43,764 bases of DNA from Bisbaumannia pacifica (lineage in GTDB: Bacteria; Pseudomonadota; Gammaproteobacteria; Pseudomonadales; Halomonadaceae), in assembly GCF_007989625.1 (NCBI RefSeq), contig NZ_BJUK01000030.1, positions 1-43,764 on the forward strand, written 5' to 3'. The notes under the pieces are model-generated. The model had not been told where the DNA came from and ran no database searches. It saw only the letters and a program-made list of their open reading frames with translations. Each line of letters begins with the position of its first letter. Position 1 is the stretch's first letter. Shown here piece by piece: positions 8,738-18,454 of this stretch. A program made the translations under genes and the position numbers.

Positions 8738-8791
8738 CGCTCTGCTACCATCGGCCTCAAACAGCGATCGCTCATCGATGGAAGACGGCAG

Positions 8792-9163
8792 ATGAAACCG
8801 GGACACCGCGGCTGGCGCCACCTGATCCACTCCACCCACTACTCCCTCAAGGGCCTCAGGGCCGCCTTTCGCAACGAGGCGGCCTTCCGCCAGGAGCTGG
8901 GGCTCTGCCTGGTGTTGCTGCCGCTGGCGCTGTGGCTCGGCCAGGGCCCGGTGGAGTGGATCCTGCTGGTGGGCAGCTGCCTGCTGGTGCTGATCGTCGA
9001 GCTGCTCAACAGCGCCATCGAGAGCGTGGTGGACCGCATCGGACCCGAGCGTCACGAGCTCTCCGGGCGCGCCAAGGACATCGGCTCGGCGGCGGTGATG
9101 CTGGCGCTGCTGCTGGCTGGCCTGACCTGGGCGTTGATCGCCTGGCAGCGCTTCTTCGCCTGA
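8792..9163 (+). CDS. dgkA: Diacylglycerol kinase (prokaryotic DgkA type)
   Basis: This 123-residue integral inner-membrane protein phosphorylates diacylglycerol to phosphatidic acid, recycling the by-product of periplasmic glucan modification. The hallmark segments ELLNSAIESVVD and GRAKDIGSAAV are present. Three hydrophobic membrane spans are visible (about residues 38-50, 54-72 and 97-118). The length fits the family (about 120). It is a housekeeping gene, with no functional link to the aromatic genes on either side, and begins a same-strand housekeeping run with glnE and aroQ. Confidence 0.93.
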   Translation: MKPGHRGWRHLIHSTHYSLKGLRAAFRNEAAFRQELGLCLVLLPLALWLGQGPVEWILLVGSCLLVLIVELLNSAIESVVDRIGPERHELSGRAKDIGSAAVMLALLLAGLTWALIAWQRFFA

Positions 9164-9209
9164 GCGCTCCCTTCGCTATGCTGAAGCCAACGACCCCGAG
9201 GAGAGGCCC

Positions 9210-12206
9210 ATGGCGCTGCCGACTGGTTTCCTGCCCCTGACCGAGATTCCCGAGCCCCTGCGCGGCCCCCTGGGCCAGGCCCAGCAGCGCCTGGACGAGG
9301 CCCTGGCCCAGGCCGATAGCCTGGCCGAGATGACCGGCCGCGACTCGCCCCTGGAGGATTGGCTGGCGCTGCCCGAGGCGTGCCGCGAGCAGCTGGCCCG
9401 GGTGGTGGCGATCTCCGACTTCGCTCTGGAGACGCTGGTCCGCTACCCCCAGTGGTTGCTGCACCTGGAGGCCAACGGCGAGCTGGAGAACGCCCCGGAG
9501 CCGGCCCTGTTGGAGGCCTGGCTGGGCGAGGCCCTGGAGGCCGCCGAGGACGAGTCGGCCATGCAGGGGGCGCTGCGGCGCTTTCGTCGGGCGCGCATGC
9601 TGGGCATCGTCTGGCGCGACCTGACTCGCCCCCCGGGCACCGACATGTGGGCCACGGCGGCGGCGGTGTCGCGGCTGGCGGAGGTCTGCCTGGAGGGCGC
9701 CCTGGGCTGGCTGGAGGCCCACTATGCGCCGCGCTGGGGCCACCCGGCGCCACGCCCCGGCGAAGAGGCCCCCCAGCGCCTGGTGGTGCTGGGCATGGGC
9801 AAGCTGGGCGCCGGTGAGCTCAACCTCTCCTCGGATATCGACCTGATCTTCGCCTTCCCGGAGAAGGGCGTCACCCGGGGCGGGCGCCGCGAGCTGGACC
9901 ACCAGGAGTACTTCACCAAGCTGGGCCAGAAGCTGATCGGCGCCCTGGACGCGGTGACCGGCGACGGCTTCGCCTTCCGCGTCGACATGCGCCTGCGTCC
10001 CCTGGGCGACGGCGGCCCCCTGGTGGGCAGCTTCGCCATGCTGGGCAGCTACTACCAGGACCAGGGCCGCGAGTGGGAGCGCTACGCCATGCTCAAGGCG
10101 CGCCCGGTGGCCGGCGACCGGGAGGCCGGCGACGAGCTGCTGGCCGGCCTGCGCCCCTTCGTCTACCGCAAGTACCTGGACTTCGGCGCCATCGAGTCGC
10201 TGCGCGAGATGAAGGCGATGATCAACCGCGAGGTCAAGCGCCGCGGCATGGACGACAACATCAAGCTGGGCAGCGGCGGCATCCGCGAGGTGGAGTTCGT
10301 GGTCCAGGCCTTCCAACTGATTCGCGGCGGCCGCGACACCGAGCTCCAGGTGACCTCCCTGAAGAGTGCCCTGGCGCGGCTGCCGGACCTGGGACTGCTG
10401 CCCCAGGCGGTGGTCGACGAGCTGCTCCCGGACTACGTCTTCCTGCGCGACCTGGAGCACGCCCTCCAGGGGTTGGAGGACCGCCAGACTCAGGCCCTGC
10501 CCGATAACGACACGGACCGGGAGCGTATCGCCCTGGCCCTCGACATGGTCGATTGGCCGGCGCTGATGGCGCGCCTCGACGAGGTGCGCGGCCGGGTGCG
10601 CCAGCATTTCGATGCGGTGATCGCCGACCCGGAGGAGGAGCGCGAGGAGATCAGTGTCCCCCATCGGGAGGGCGCCGAGGTGGGGCTGGACGAGTGGCGC
10701 GCCCTGTGGCGCGGCGAGCTGAACGCCGAGGAGGCCGCCGAGCTGCTGGGACGGGCCGGCTTCGTCGAGGCCGATACCGCCGCCCGGCGCCTGGAGGGCC
10801 TGCGCCACTCCCGGGCGGTCAAGGGCATGCAGCGCATCGGCTTCGAGCGCCTGGATGCCCTGATGCCGCTGATGCTGGACGCCGCCGCCGGCAGCGAGCT
10901 GCCGGATCGCGCCCTGGAACGCACCCTGCCGCTGATCGAATCGGTGCTGCGGCGCACCGCCTATCTGGCGCTGCTGCGCGAGAACCCCGAGGCCCTGGAT
11001 CACCTGATGCGCCTGGTGGGGGCCAGCCCCTGGGTGGCCGACCAGTTGGCCCGTCACCCCATTTTGCTCGACGAGCTGCTCTCCCCGGGTACTCTCTATA
11101 CCCCGGCGGACAAGGAACGCCTCGCCGACGAGCTGCGCCAGACCCTGGCGCGGATTCCCGAGGAGGACGAGGAGGCCCAGCTGGAGGCGCTGCGCATCTT
11201 CAAGCACGCCCAGGTGCTGCACGTGGCGGCCTCGGATATCGCCGGCACCCGGGCGCTGATGAAGGTCAGCGACTACCTCACCTTTATTGCCGAGGTGGTG
11301 CTGGAGCAGGTGCTGGCCATGGCCTGGAAGCACCTGGTGCGCAAGCATGGCCGCCCCCAGCGTCGTGACGGCGTGGAAGGGGAGAGCGACTTTATCATCG
11401 TCGGCTACGGCAAGCTGGGCGGCATCGAACTGGGCTACGGCTCGGACCTCGACCTGGTGTTTATCCACGACGCCGCCTCCCAGGGCAGCACCGATGGCCC
11501 CAGGCCCATCGACAACCCGGTCTTCTTCACCCGCCTGGGTCAGCGCATCATCCACCTGCTTACCGCGGTGACTCCCGCCGGCGCCCTCTATGAGGTGGAC
11601 ATGCGCCTGCGCCCCTCCGGCAACTCGGGGCTCTTGGTCACCACCCTGGAGGCCTTCGCCGACTACCAGCGCCGCGAGGCCTGGACCTGGGAGCACCAGG
11701 CCCTGGTGCGAGCCCGGGTGGTGGCCGGCGACCCGGCCCTGGGCGAGCGCTTCGCGGCGGTGCGCCGCGAGGTGCTGGGCGAGAAGCGCGACCTCGCGGC
11801 GCTGCGCGAGGAGGTGGTGAAGATGCGCCTCAAGATGCGCGACCACCTGGCCAGCCGCCCCGGCGACGACCAGTTCGACCTCAAGCAGGACCCCGGCGGC
11901 ATGGTGGATATCGAGTTCCTCTGCCAGTACGCGGTGCTCTCCATGGCCCATTACGCCCCCCAGTTGCTGGAGTGGAGCGATAACATGCGCCTGCTCGAGA
12001 CCCTGGAGGCCGGCGGCCTGCTGGATGCCGGCGAGTGCCGGGGGCTGCGCGAGGCCTACTTGGCCTATCGGGACGCCGTGCATCGCGCCGCCCTGGCCAA
12101 CCAGCCGCGGGCGGTGGGGGCCGAGGAATTTCAGGAACATCGCGCCCTGGTCACCCGCCTCTGGCAGCGCCTGCTGGAGCCGAGCGACGCGGGCGCCAAT
12201 CGATGA
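9210..12206 (+). CDS. glnE: Bifunctional glutamine synthetase adenylyltransferase/deadenylase
   Basis: This 998-residue enzyme controls glutamine synthetase by adding and removing AMP in response to PII. Two nucleotidyltransferase domains are visible: [18 protein letters not shown] near residue 195 (N-terminal, deadenylylase) and [18 protein letters not shown] near residue 730 (C-terminal, adenylylase). Each carries the expected acidic pair. Helical regions separate and follow them. The length is a little above the E. coli protein (about 946). GAGGAGAGG precedes the start. It is a nitrogen-metabolism gene between two catabolic blocks. A 1070-codon open frame on the opposite strand is a GC artefact. 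Confidence 0.96.
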   Translation: MALPTGFLPLTEIPEPLRGPLGQAQQRLDEALAQADSLAEMTGRDSPLEDWLALPEACREQLARVVAISDFALETLVRYPQWLLHLEANGELENAPEPALLEAWLGEALEAAEDESAMQGALRRFRRARMLGIVWRDLTRPPGTDMWATAAAVSRLAEVCLEGALGWLEAHYAPRWGHPAPRPGEEAPQRLVVLGMGKLGAGELNLSSDIDLIFAFPEKGVTRGGRRELDHQEYFTKLGQKLIGALDAVTGDGFAFRVDMRLRPLGDGGPLVGSFAMLGSYYQDQGREWERYAMLKARPVAGDREAGDELLAGLRPFVYRKYLDFGAIESLREMKAMINREVKRRGMDDNIKLGSGGIREVEFVVQAFQLIRGGRDTELQVTSLKSALARLPDLGLLPQAVVDELLPDYVFLRDLEHALQGLEDRQTQALPDNDTDRERIALALDMVDWPALMARLDEVRGRVRQHFDAVIADPEEEREEISVPHREGAEVGLDEWRALWRGELNAEEAAELLGRAGFVEADTAARRLEGLRHSRAVKGMQRIGFERLDALMPLMLDAAAGSELPDRALERTLPLIESVLRRTAYLALLRENPEALDHLMRLVGASPWVADQLARHPILLDELLSPGTLYTPADKERLADELRQTLARIPEEDEEAQLEALRIFKHAQVLHVAASDIAGTRALMKVSDYLTFIAEVVLEQVLAMAWKHLVRKHGRPQRRDGVEGESDFIIVGYGKLGGIELGYGSDLDLVFIHDAASQGSTDGPRPIDNPVFFTRLGQRIIHLLTAVTPAGALYEVDMRLRPSGNSGLLVTTLEAFADYQRREAWTWEHQALVRARVVAGDPALGERFAAVRREVLGEKRDLAALREEVVKMRLKMRDHLASRPGDDQFDLKQDPGGMVDIEFLCQYAVLSMAHYAPQLLEWSDNMRLLETLEAGGLLDAGECRGLREAYLAYRDAVHRAALANQPRAVGAEEFQEHRALVTRLWQRLLEPSDAGANR

Positions 12207-12220
12207 CCTCAGGAGCACGC

Positions 12221-12661
12221 ATGAACAAGGTACTGGTACTGCACGGCCCCAACCTCAACCTGCTGGGCAGCCGCCAGCCGGAGATCTATGGCCACGAGAC
12301 CCTGGCGGATATCGATAACGCCCTGCGTCAGCAGGCGCTGCTGGCGGGCTGGGAGATCGCCTGCCGGCAGAGCAACCACGAGGGCGAGCTGATCGATGCC
12401 ATCCACGCCGCGCGCCTGGACGGCACCGCCGCCATCATCATCAATCCCGCCGCCTATACCCACACCTCGGTGGCCATCCTCGATGCCCTCAACGCCTTCG
12501 AGGGCCGGGTGATCGAGGTGCATCTCTCCAATGTTCATAAGCGCGAGGCGTTTCGCCACCACTCCTATGTCTCCCTGCGTGCCGATGGGGTGATCGCCGG
12601 GCTCGGCAGTCGTGGCTACGCCCTGGCCCTGGAGGCGGTGATCGAGGCCGCCACGGGGTAA
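12221..12661 (+). CDS. aroQ: 3-Dehydroquinate dehydratase, type II
   Basis: The 146-residue product is a type II dehydroquinase, converting 3-dehydroquinate to 3-dehydroshikimate. Conserved segments are [16 protein letters not shown] (with the catalytic Tyr), [23 protein letters not shown], and [11 protein letters not shown] with the catalytic His. It starts at 12221 behind AGGAGCACGC, 14 bp after glnE. The role is probably biosynthetic (shikimate pathway). The position directly upstream of pcaB leaves open a catabolic quinate-to-protocatechuate role, but no quinate dehydrogenase or dehydroshikimate dehydratase is present. Confidence 0.94.
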   Translation: MNKVLVLHGPNLNLLGSRQPEIYGHETLADIDNALRQQALLAGWEIACRQSNHEGELIDAIHAARLDGTAAIIINPAAYTHTSVAILDALNAFEGRVIEVHLSNVHKREAFRHHSYVSLRADGVIAGLGSRGYALALEAVIEAATG

Positions 12662-12671
12662 GTGCCGTCAC

Positions 12672-12706
12672 GCCTCGGGGAGCATGGCGTATTGCCATCG
12701 CGAGGC
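12672..12706. repeat. Nested hairpin between aroQ and pcaB
   Basis: GCCTCG (12672-12677) pairs with CGAGGC (12701-12706), and inside it ATGGC (12684-12688) pairs with GCCAT (12694-12698). There is no T-run, so factor-independent termination is doubtful. It may be a REP-like or mRNA-stabilising structure at the end of the dgkA-glnE-aroQ transcript. Confidence 0.4.
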
Positions 12707-12724
12707 CGCCGATCTAGCATCTGT

Positions 12725-12758
12725 GTTCGATTTGCGAACCTTTGTGCGCTATTCGACT
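12725..12758. promoter_or_regulatory. Two-element GTTCG-type operator upstream of pcaB
   Basis: GTTCGATTTGCGAAC (12725-12739) is a perfect 5-5-5 inverted repeat. After a 4-base linker CTTT comes a weaker copy, GTGCGCTATTCGACT (12744-12758), ending 17 bp before the pcaB start. The element resembles the 15-bp GTTCG-type sites described for the IclR-family regulator PcaR of Pseudomonas. The same 15-4-15 layout occurs before pcaI. No IclR gene lies in the window. Confidence 0.65.
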
Positions 12759-12775
12759 TGCCAGGAGAGTGTCCC

Positions 12776-14104
12776 ATGCCCGCAGCCCTGCTTCAGCACC
12801 CCTTTATGAGCCAAACGGCCCTGGCCGAGTGCAATACCGACGCCATGATCGCCGCCATGCTGACCTTCGAGCTGGCCCTGGCCGAGGTCCAGGAGGCGCA
12901 TGGTGCCTTGCCCGAGGGGGTGAGCGGGGAAATGCGTGATCTTCTCGAGGCGCATGCCTTCGATGGCCAGGCCATCGCCGCCGGTATCGCCAGTGGCGGC
13001 AACGCGGCCATCCCCTTCGTCAAGCAGGCCCGCTCTGCCCTGCCCGACGAGCTGAAGCGCTATTTCCACCAGGGGGCCACCAGCCAGGACGTGGTGGACA
13101 CGGCCCTGATGCTGCTGCTCGAGCCGCGTCTGGCGTCCCTGGACGCCCTGCTGCTGCGCTGCCGGGCCGCCGCCACGGCGTTGATGGTCACCCACGACGA
13201 GACCGTGATGGTGGGGCGTACCCTGATGCAGCAGGCGCTGCCGATCACCTTCGGTGTCAAGGTGGCCCACTGGGCCATCGGCCTAGAGCAGGCGCGCCGC
13301 CGCCTGGCCGGGGTGGCGCTGCCGGTGCAGTTCGGCGGCGCCGTGGGGGTGCATTCGGGCTGGGACGACCCGGGGCTCGATTTTATGGATGCCCTCGCCG
13401 AGCGACTCGGGCTGAGTGCCCCGGTGCTGCCCTGGCATACCGACCGTCAGCCGATCCATGCCCTGGGCACGGCCCTGGATGCGGTGGCGGGGGCCGCCGA
13501 GAAGCTGGCCCTAGACGTGGCCCTGCTGACCCAGACCGAGGTAGGCGAGGTGGCCGAGCCCGCTGCTCCCGGCATGGGCGAGTCCTCTTCCATGCCCCAC
13601 AAGCGTAACCCGGTACGCTGCGCCTTGATCCGCGGGGCGGTGCGCCAGGTGCACGGTCATACCACGGTGCTGCTCAACGCCGCCGCCCAGCCACTGGAGC
13701 GGGGCCTCGGCGAGTGGCATGCCGAATGGGCGCCGCTGCTTGATGGCGCCCTGCTGCTCGAAGGCGCCCTGGAGCAGGCCGCGGTACTGTTCGAGGGGCT
13801 CGAGGTGCACCCCGAGGCGATGCGCCGCAACCTGGCGGTCACCGGCGGCGGCATCATGGCCGAGCCGGTGTCGAAGCTGCTGGTGCCTATACTGGGACAG
13901 GACGTCGCCAAGCGGATCAGCGCCGAGGCCGCCGAAACGGCGCGTCGCCAGGGCATTCCCTACGCCGAGGCACTCGAGGCTCACCCCGAGCTACAGGGCC
14001 AATTGGCCCCCGAGGCGGTGGCCCGGGCCACGGATCCCGCCTTATACCTTGGTAGTAGCAAGCGGCAGGTGCGTCGCGCCATCACCTGGTTGCAAGACGA
14101 GTAG
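12776..14104 (+). CDS. pcaB: 3-Carboxy-cis,cis-muconate cycloisomerase
   Basis: This 442-residue member of the fumarase/aspartase superfamily converts 3-carboxy-cis,cis-muconate, the product of PcaHG, to gamma-carboxymuconolactone. The superfamily signature GESSSMPHKRNPV lies near residue 265 and the conserved GATSQDVVDTAL near residue 100. The start at 12776 follows CCAGGAGAG; an upstream in-frame start would cover the operator. It is apparently monocistronic, with its own operator in front and a hairpin terminator behind, and is separated from pcaHG by 5.4 kb. Confidence 0.95.
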   Translation: MPAALLQHPFMSQTALAECNTDAMIAAMLTFELALAEVQEAHGALPEGVSGEMRDLLEAHAFDGQAIAAGIASGGNAAIPFVKQARSALPDELKRYFHQGATSQDVVDTALMLLLEPRLASLDALLLRCRAAATALMVTHDETVMVGRTLMQQALPITFGVKVAHWAIGLEQARRRLAGVALPVQFGGAVGVHSGWDDPGLDFMDALAERLGLSAPVLPWHTDRQPIHALGTALDAVAGAAEKLALDVALLTQTEVGEVAEPAAPGMGESSSMPHKRNPVRCALIRGAVRQVHGHTTVLLNAAAQPLERGLGEWHAEWAPLLDGALLLEGALEQAAVLFEGLEVHPEAMRRNLAVTGGGIMAEPVSKLLVPILGQDVAKRISAEAAETARRQGIPYAEALEAHPELQGQLAPEAVARATDPALYLGSSKRQVRRAITWLQDE

Positions 14105-14143
14105 TTAACTGAAAGCTCGATATTTTTTGGAACTCGATCACGA

Positions 14144-14166
14144 GGGGAGGCATGGCCTCCCCTTTC
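14144..14166 (+). terminator. Rho-independent terminator after pcaB
   Basis: The 8-bp stem GGGGAGGC/GCCTCCCC (14144-14151 and 14155-14162) closes the 3-base loop ATG and is followed by TTTCT. It lies 40 bp beyond the pcaB stop codon. Confidence 0.7.
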
Positions 14167-14215
14167 TGTGTCGGGACGCCGGGGTTTGACGGCGATGGCG
14201 TTCGGGAGTAATTTT

Positions 14216-14249
14216 GTTCGTATAAAGAATTGATGTTCGTTATTCGAAC
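14216..14249. promoter_or_regulatory. Two-element GTTCG-type operator upstream of pcaIJ
   Basis: GTTCGTATAAAGAAT (14216-14230), the linker TGAT, and a perfect inverted repeat GTTCGTTATTCGAAC (14235-14249) repeat the 15-4-15 layout seen before pcaB, here with the strong element downstream. The stretch is AT-rich (TATAAAGAAT), so it probably overlaps the promoter core of the pcaIJF-DC operon. An IclR-type regulator is the likely ligand, by analogy with PcaR. Confidence 0.65.
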
Positions 14250-14280
14250 TTATCGAGAGCCACCGCCAGGAGGAGATCCC

Positions 14281-15114
14281 ATGGCCGAGTTCCTGAGCCT
14301 GCATGACGCGGTCGCGCGCTACGTCGAAGATGGCGCCACCGTGGCCATGGAGGGCTTTACCCACCTGATTCCCTTCGCCGCGGGTCACGAGGTGATTCGC
14401 CAGGGCAAGCGCGACCTGACCCTGATCCGCATGACCCCGGACCTGGTCTATGACCAGTTGATCGGCGCCGGCTGCGCCAAGAAGGTGATCTTCTCCTGGG
14501 GCGGCAACCCCGGCGTGGGCTCCCTGCACCGCCTGCGCGACGCCGTGGAGAAGGGCTGGCCGCGCAAGGTCGAGATCCTCGAGCACAGCCATGCCGCCAT
14601 GGCCTGCGCCTTCGAGGCCGGCGCGGCGGGCCTGCCGCTGGCCGTGCTGCGTGGTTATGTGGGCAGCGAGCTGCCCAGCGTCAATGACCAGATCAAGTTC
14701 ATCGACTGCCCCTTCACCGGCGAGCGCCTGGCGGCGGTGCCCTCGGTGCGCCCGGACGTCTCCATCGTCCACGCCCAGAAGGCCGACCGCGCCGGCAACG
14801 TCCTGGTGGAAGGCATCGTCGGGGTGCAGAAGGAGGCGGTGCTGGCGGCCAAGCAGAGCATCGTCACCGTCGAGGAGATCGTCGATGACCTGCGCGCCGA
14901 GCCGGGCTACCACCCCAATGCCTGCATCATCCCCGGTTGGGCGATCAGCGCCATCGCCGTGGCCGAGAAGGGCTCGCTACCCTCCTATGCCCACGGCTAC
15001 TACCCGCGCAACAACGCCTTCTACAAGGAGTGGGACGCCATCGCCCGGGATCGCGACGCCTTCACGGCCTGGATCGAAGAGAACGTTATGAATGCAGGGG
15101 GGAACGCCCGATGA
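14281..15114 (+). CDS. pcaI: 3-Oxoadipate CoA-transferase subunit A (CatI type)
   Basis: This 277-residue subunit belongs to the family I CoA-transferases and with the next gene forms the enzyme that moves CoA from succinyl-CoA to 3-oxoadipate. Its length and sequence (MEGFTHLIPFAAGHEVIRQG, KKVIFSWGGNPGVGSLHR) resemble the glutaconate-transferase-like CatI of Pseudomonas knackmussii B13 more than the shorter PcaI of P. putida. GGAGGAG precedes the start at 14281. The stop codon overlaps the pcaJ start (ATGA), indicating translational coupling. The gene serves both catechol and protocatechuate branches. Confidence 0.92.
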   Translation: MAEFLSLHDAVARYVEDGATVAMEGFTHLIPFAAGHEVIRQGKRDLTLIRMTPDLVYDQLIGAGCAKKVIFSWGGNPGVGSLHRLRDAVEKGWPRKVEILEHSHAAMACAFEAGAAGLPLAVLRGYVGSELPSVNDQIKFIDCPFTGERLAAVPSVRPDVSIVHAQKADRAGNVLVEGIVGVQKEAVLAAKQSIVTVEEIVDDLRAEPGYHPNACIIPGWAISAIAVAEKGSLPSYAHGYYPRNNAFYKEWDAIARDRDAFTAWIEENVMNAGGNAR

Positions 15115-15884
15115 GCCTCGATTACACCTCCGCGGAGATGATGACCGTCACCGCCGCCCGCGCCCTGGAAAACGGCACCACCTGCTTCGTCGGCATCGGC
15201 CTGCCCAGTGAGGCCGCCAACCTGGCGCGCCTGACCCATGCCCCGGATGTGGTGCTGATCTACGAATCCGGCACCCTGCAGACCAAGCCCGACGTGCTGC
15301 CGCTCTCCATCGGCGACGGCGAGCTGGCCGAGACGGCGTTGACCACCGTCGCGGTGCCGGAGATGTTCCGCTACTGGCTGCAGGGCGGCAAGATCGACGT
15401 GGGCTTCCTGGGTACCGCCCAGATCGACCGCTACTGCAACCTCAACACCACCCTGATCGGCGACTACCGGGAGCCCAAGGTTCGCCTGCCGGGGGGCGGC
15501 GGGGCGCCGGAGATCGCCACCAACGCCGGCGAGGTGTTTATCACCCTGAAGCACTCCAAGCGCGCCTTCGTCGACGAGGTCGACTTCGTCACCACCCTGG
15601 GCTTTGGCCGCGACGGCAAGGGTCGCGACGGTGTGCCCAATATCGGCAAGGGCCCGACCCGGGTGATCACCGACCTGTGCGTGATGAAGCCCGACCCGGA
15701 GACCAAGGAGCTGGTGGTGGTCTCCCTGCATCCGGGCGTCACCGCCGAGCAGGTCCAGGAGGCCACCGGCTGGGAGCTGCGCTTCGCCGAGACCCTGGAA
15801 AGCACCCCGGAGCCCAGCGAGACTGAACTCGAGATCCTGCGCGATCTCAAGGCCCGCACCGCCCGAGCCCATAGCGGCCAGTAA
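15111..15884 (+). CDS. pcaJ: 3-Oxoadipate CoA-transferase subunit B (CatJ type)
   Basis: This 257-residue partner of the preceding gene contains the expected active-site glutamate, probably E52 in LIYESGTL, by analogy with the beta subunit of glutaconate CoA-transferase. The glycine-rich segment RLPGGGGAPEIA near residue 125 is typical of CatJ-like proteins. It overlaps pcaI by four bases, and pcaF follows after 18 bp, so the three genes form one operon. Confidence 0.92.
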   Translation: MSLDYTSAEMMTVTAARALENGTTCFVGIGLPSEAANLARLTHAPDVVLIYESGTLQTKPDVLPLSIGDGELAETALTTVAVPEMFRYWLQGGKIDVGFLGTAQIDRYCNLNTTLIGDYREPKVRLPGGGGAPEIATNAGEVFITLKHSKRAFVDEVDFVTTLGFGRDGKGRDGVPNIGKGPTRVITDLCVMKPDPETKELVVVSLHPGVTAEQVQEATGWELRFAETLESTPEPSETELEILRDLKARTARAHSGQ

Positions 15885-15902
15885 GCCGAGCAGGAGAGCC
15901 AT

Positions 15903-17105
15903 ATGACCGACGTTTATCTCTGCCATCCGCGGCGCAGCGCCATCGGCCGCTTCGGCGGCACCCTCTCCAGCGTGCGCCCCGACGACCTGGCCGCCAGCAT
16001 CTTCAAGGCGGTGCTGGCCGAGGCCCCGAGCCTCGATCCGGCGGCCATCGAGGATGTCTTTATGGGCTGTGCCAACCAGGCCGGCGAGGACAACCGCAGC
16101 GTGGCGCGCATGTCCGCGTTGCTGGCCGGCCTGCCGACCTCGGTACCGGGCACGACGCTGAACCGCCTCTGTGGTTCCGGCATGGACGCGGTGGGCACCG
16201 CCTTCCGCGCCATCAAGGCCGGCGAGATGGAGTTGGCCCTGGCCGGCGGCGTGGAGTCCATGTCCCGGGCCCCCTACGTGATGGGCAAGGCCGATAGCGC
16301 CTTCTCCCGGGGCCAGAAGATCGAGGACACCACCATCGGCTGGCGTTTTATCAACCCGCTGATGAAGAAGATGTACGGCGTCGATTCCATGCCGGAGACC
16401 GCCGAGAACGTCGCCGAGCGGTTCAAGATCGCCCGCGAGGATCAGGACGCCTTCGCCCTGCGCTCCCAGCAGAAGGCCGCCGCCGCGCAGGCGGCCGGGC
16501 GCTTCGCCGAGGAGATCACCGCCATCGAGCTCCCCCGGCGCAAGCAGGAGCCGCTGATCTTCGATCGGGACGAGCACCCGCGGGAAACTACCCTCGACAA
16601 GCTCGCCGGCCTGGCGACGCCCTTCCGCGAGGGCGGCAGCGTCACCGCCGGTAACGCCTCCGGGGTCAACGACGGCGCCGCCGCCATGCTGGTGGCCAGT
16701 GCCGCGGCGGTGGAGCAGCACGGCCTGACGCCCATGGCCAAGATTCTCGGCATGGCGACCGCCGGCGTCGAGCCGCGGATCATGGGCTATGGCCCGGTGC
16801 CCGCGGTCAACAAGCTGCTCGAGCGCACCGGGGTGTCGATGGACGAGATCGACATTATCGAGCTCAACGAGGCCTTCGCCGCCCAGGCGCTGGCCTGCAT
16901 GCGCGACCTGGGCCTTGCCGACGATGACCCCCGGGTCAATCCCAACGGTGGCGCCATCGCCCTGGGTCACCCGCTGGGCATGTCCGGTGCCCGCCTGCTG
17001 CTGACCGCCGCCCATGAGCTGCAGAAGAGCGGTAAGCGCTATGCCCTGTGCACCATGTGCGTGGGGGTGGGGCAGGGCATCGCGACGCTGATCGAGCGAG
17101 CCTGA
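15903..17105 (+). CDS. pcaF: 3-Oxoadipyl-CoA thiolase
   Basis: This 400-residue thiolase cleaves 3-oxoadipyl-CoA to succinyl-CoA and acetyl-CoA, the last step of the 3-oxoadipate pathway. The nucleophile C90 lies in [12 protein letters not shown]. The [18 protein letters not shown] loop supplies the histidine, and the C-terminal [10 protein letters not shown] supplies the second cysteine. The length equals that of characterised PcaF/PaaJ enzymes. It is the third gene after the pcaIJ pair and differs clearly from the atypical thiolase at 40334-41524. Confidence 0.94.
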   Translation: MTDVYLCHPRRSAIGRFGGTLSSVRPDDLAASIFKAVLAEAPSLDPAAIEDVFMGCANQAGEDNRSVARMSALLAGLPTSVPGTTLNRLCGSGMDAVGTAFRAIKAGEMELALAGGVESMSRAPYVMGKADSAFSRGQKIEDTTIGWRFINPLMKKMYGVDSMPETAENVAERFKIAREDQDAFALRSQQKAAAAQAAGRFAEEITAIELPRRKQEPLIFDRDEHPRETTLDKLAGLATPFREGGSVTAGNASGVNDGAAAMLVASAAAVEQHGLTPMAKILGMATAGVEPRIMGYGPVPAVNKLLERTGVSMDEIDIIELNEAFAAQALACMRDLGLADDDPRVNPNGGAIALGHPLGMSGARLLLTAAHELQKSGKRYALCTMCVGVGQGIATLIERA

Positions 17106-17128
17106 GCGAGACCGACGGTTGAAGGCAG

Positions 17129-17153
17129 GGCCGGTGATATGACGTCGCCGGCC
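17129..17153 (+). other. Hairpin between pcaF and pcaDC
   Basis: GGCCGG (17129-17134) pairs with CCGGCC (17148-17153) across a 13-base loop, followed by TTGTCC. It could be a weak terminator or an mRNA processing point that lowers expression of pcaDC relative to pcaIJF. There is no clear T-run. Confidence 0.35.
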
Positions 17154-17182
17154 TTGTCCGTTGTCACACACGGAGAGAGATC

Positions 17183-18361
17183 ATGGCATTTCTGAACATC
17201 AAGGGCCGTAGCGTGGCCTATCGCCTGCTGGGTGCGGCGGCTAACCCCCTGGTGGTGCTGGCCCACCCGCTGGGCATGACCCAGGCGGTGTGGGACGACA
17301 TCCTGCCCATGCTGTTGCCCCGTTACCGGGTGCTGACCTGGGACCTGCCCGGCCACGGCGCCAGCCAGGCCTGGGGCGAGGGCGCCATCGCCCCGGCCGA
17401 TCTGGCCGCCGAGGCCCTGGCCCTGGCCGATCATGCCGGTGCCGAACGCTTTCACTTCGTCGGCACCTCCATCGGCGGGGTGGTCGGCCAGCAGCTGATC
17501 AGTGAGCATGCCGAGCGGCTCGCCTCCGCGACCCTCACCAATACCGGGGCGGTGATCGGCACCGCGGAGCTCTGGAGCACCCGCGCCGCTCGCGTGCGCC
17601 AGGAGGGCCTGGCGGCGATGAGCGGCGAGATCGTGCCGCGCTGGTTCGCCCCGGCTTGCTTCGAGGCCGAGCCGGCCCTCAAGTCCGGCTGGATGACCCA
17701 GATGGGTCGCGGCGACGACGAGGCCTACGCCAAGCTCTGCGAGATGCTCGGCGGCCACGCCTTTACCGGCAAGCTCTCCGGCAAAGGCGTAAAGGTACAG
17801 CTGCTGGGCGGCAGCGAGGACCTGGCGACGCCGCCTTCGACCCTCGAGGCCCTGGCTGGCGAGCTCAATGGCGCGCCGCTAACGATCCTCGAGGGCGTCG
17901 GCCATGTGCCCTCCGTGGAGGTGCCGGGAGCGTTCGCCGCGAAGCTGCTGGCGGTACTGGCGGTGGACCTGGGCGAGGTGGGCGAGCATGGCGTGGACTA
18001 TGCCACCGGCCTGGCGACCCGCAAGCAGGTGCTGGGCGAGGCCCATGTGGCGCGCTCCACCGATAACTCCACCAGCCTGGATGCGCCCTTCCAGCAGATG
18101 ATCACTCGCCTGGCCTGGGGCGAGCTATGGAGCAACGACGACCTCACCCGCCGCGAGCGCAGCATGATCACCACCGGCATCCTCGCCGCCCTGGGTCGCG
18201 AGGAGCTCGAGCTGCACCTCAAGACCGCCAAGCGCATCGGCCTCAGGGAGGCGGAGCTGCGCCAGGTGCTGATGCACGTGGCCATCTATGGCGGGGTGCC
18301 GGCGGCCAACCACGCCTTCGCGCTTGCCAAGGAACTCGGCTGGGGCGACGGCGAGGTCTGA
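17183..18361 (+). CDS. pcaDC: Fused 3-oxoadipate enol-lactonase / 4-carboxymuconolactone decarboxylase (PcaD-PcaC)
   Basis: This 392-residue protein joins two enzymes that act in sequence. Residues about 1-260 are an alpha/beta hydrolase (PcaD) with oxyanion segment AHPLGM, nucleophile elbow GTSIGG (Ser near 95) and a late histidine in GVGHVPSVE. Residues about 268-392 are a PcaC decarboxylase domain with the family patterns FQQMITRLAWGELW and HVAIYGGVPAANHAF. The fusion converts gamma-carboxymuconolactone to 3-oxoadipate in one polypeptide. It is the arrangement called PcaL in actinobacteria; many proteobacteria have separate genes. It is probably the last gene of the pcaIJF operon, ending before a strong hairpin. 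Confidence 0.93.
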   Translation: MAFLNIKGRSVAYRLLGAAANPLVVLAHPLGMTQAVWDDILPMLLPRYRVLTWDLPGHGASQAWGEGAIAPADLAAEALALADHAGAERFHFVGTSIGGVVGQQLISEHAERLASATLTNTGAVIGTAELWSTRAARVRQEGLAAMSGEIVPRWFAPACFEAEPALKSGWMTQMGRGDDEAYAKLCEMLGGHAFTGKLSGKGVKVQLLGGSEDLATPPSTLEALAGELNGAPLTILEGVGHVPSVEVPGAFAAKLLAVLAVDLGEVGEHGVDYATGLATRKQVLGEAHVARSTDNSTSLDAPFQQMITRLAWGELWSNDDLTRRERSMITTGILAALGREELELHLKTAKRIGLREAELRQVLMHVAIYGGVPAANHAFALAKELGWGDGEV

Positions 18362-18385
18362 TTCGTTGCGCTCGCCAGGTATGAT

Positions 18386-18421
18386 GACGCCGGAGGGGCC
18401 CGTCAGGGGCTCTCCGGCGTC
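18386..18421 (+). terminator. Hairpin terminator after pcaDC
   Basis: A perfect 10-bp stem, GACGCCGGAG (18386-18395) with CTCCGGCGTC (18412-18421), closes a 16-base loop. It lies 25 bp after the pcaDC stop and before pcaQ. The T-run is poor, so its efficiency is uncertain. Confidence 0.5.
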
Positions 18422-18454
18422 TGCGTTACCGGCCCCGTGCCCCTGGGAGAGACC

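Noticed and set aside
9006-12218. A 1070-codon minus-strand open frame opposite glnE
   Set aside because: It is an antisense shadow in GC-rich sequence: low complexity, rich in Gln, His, Gly and Ala, and opposite an unmistakable glnE.
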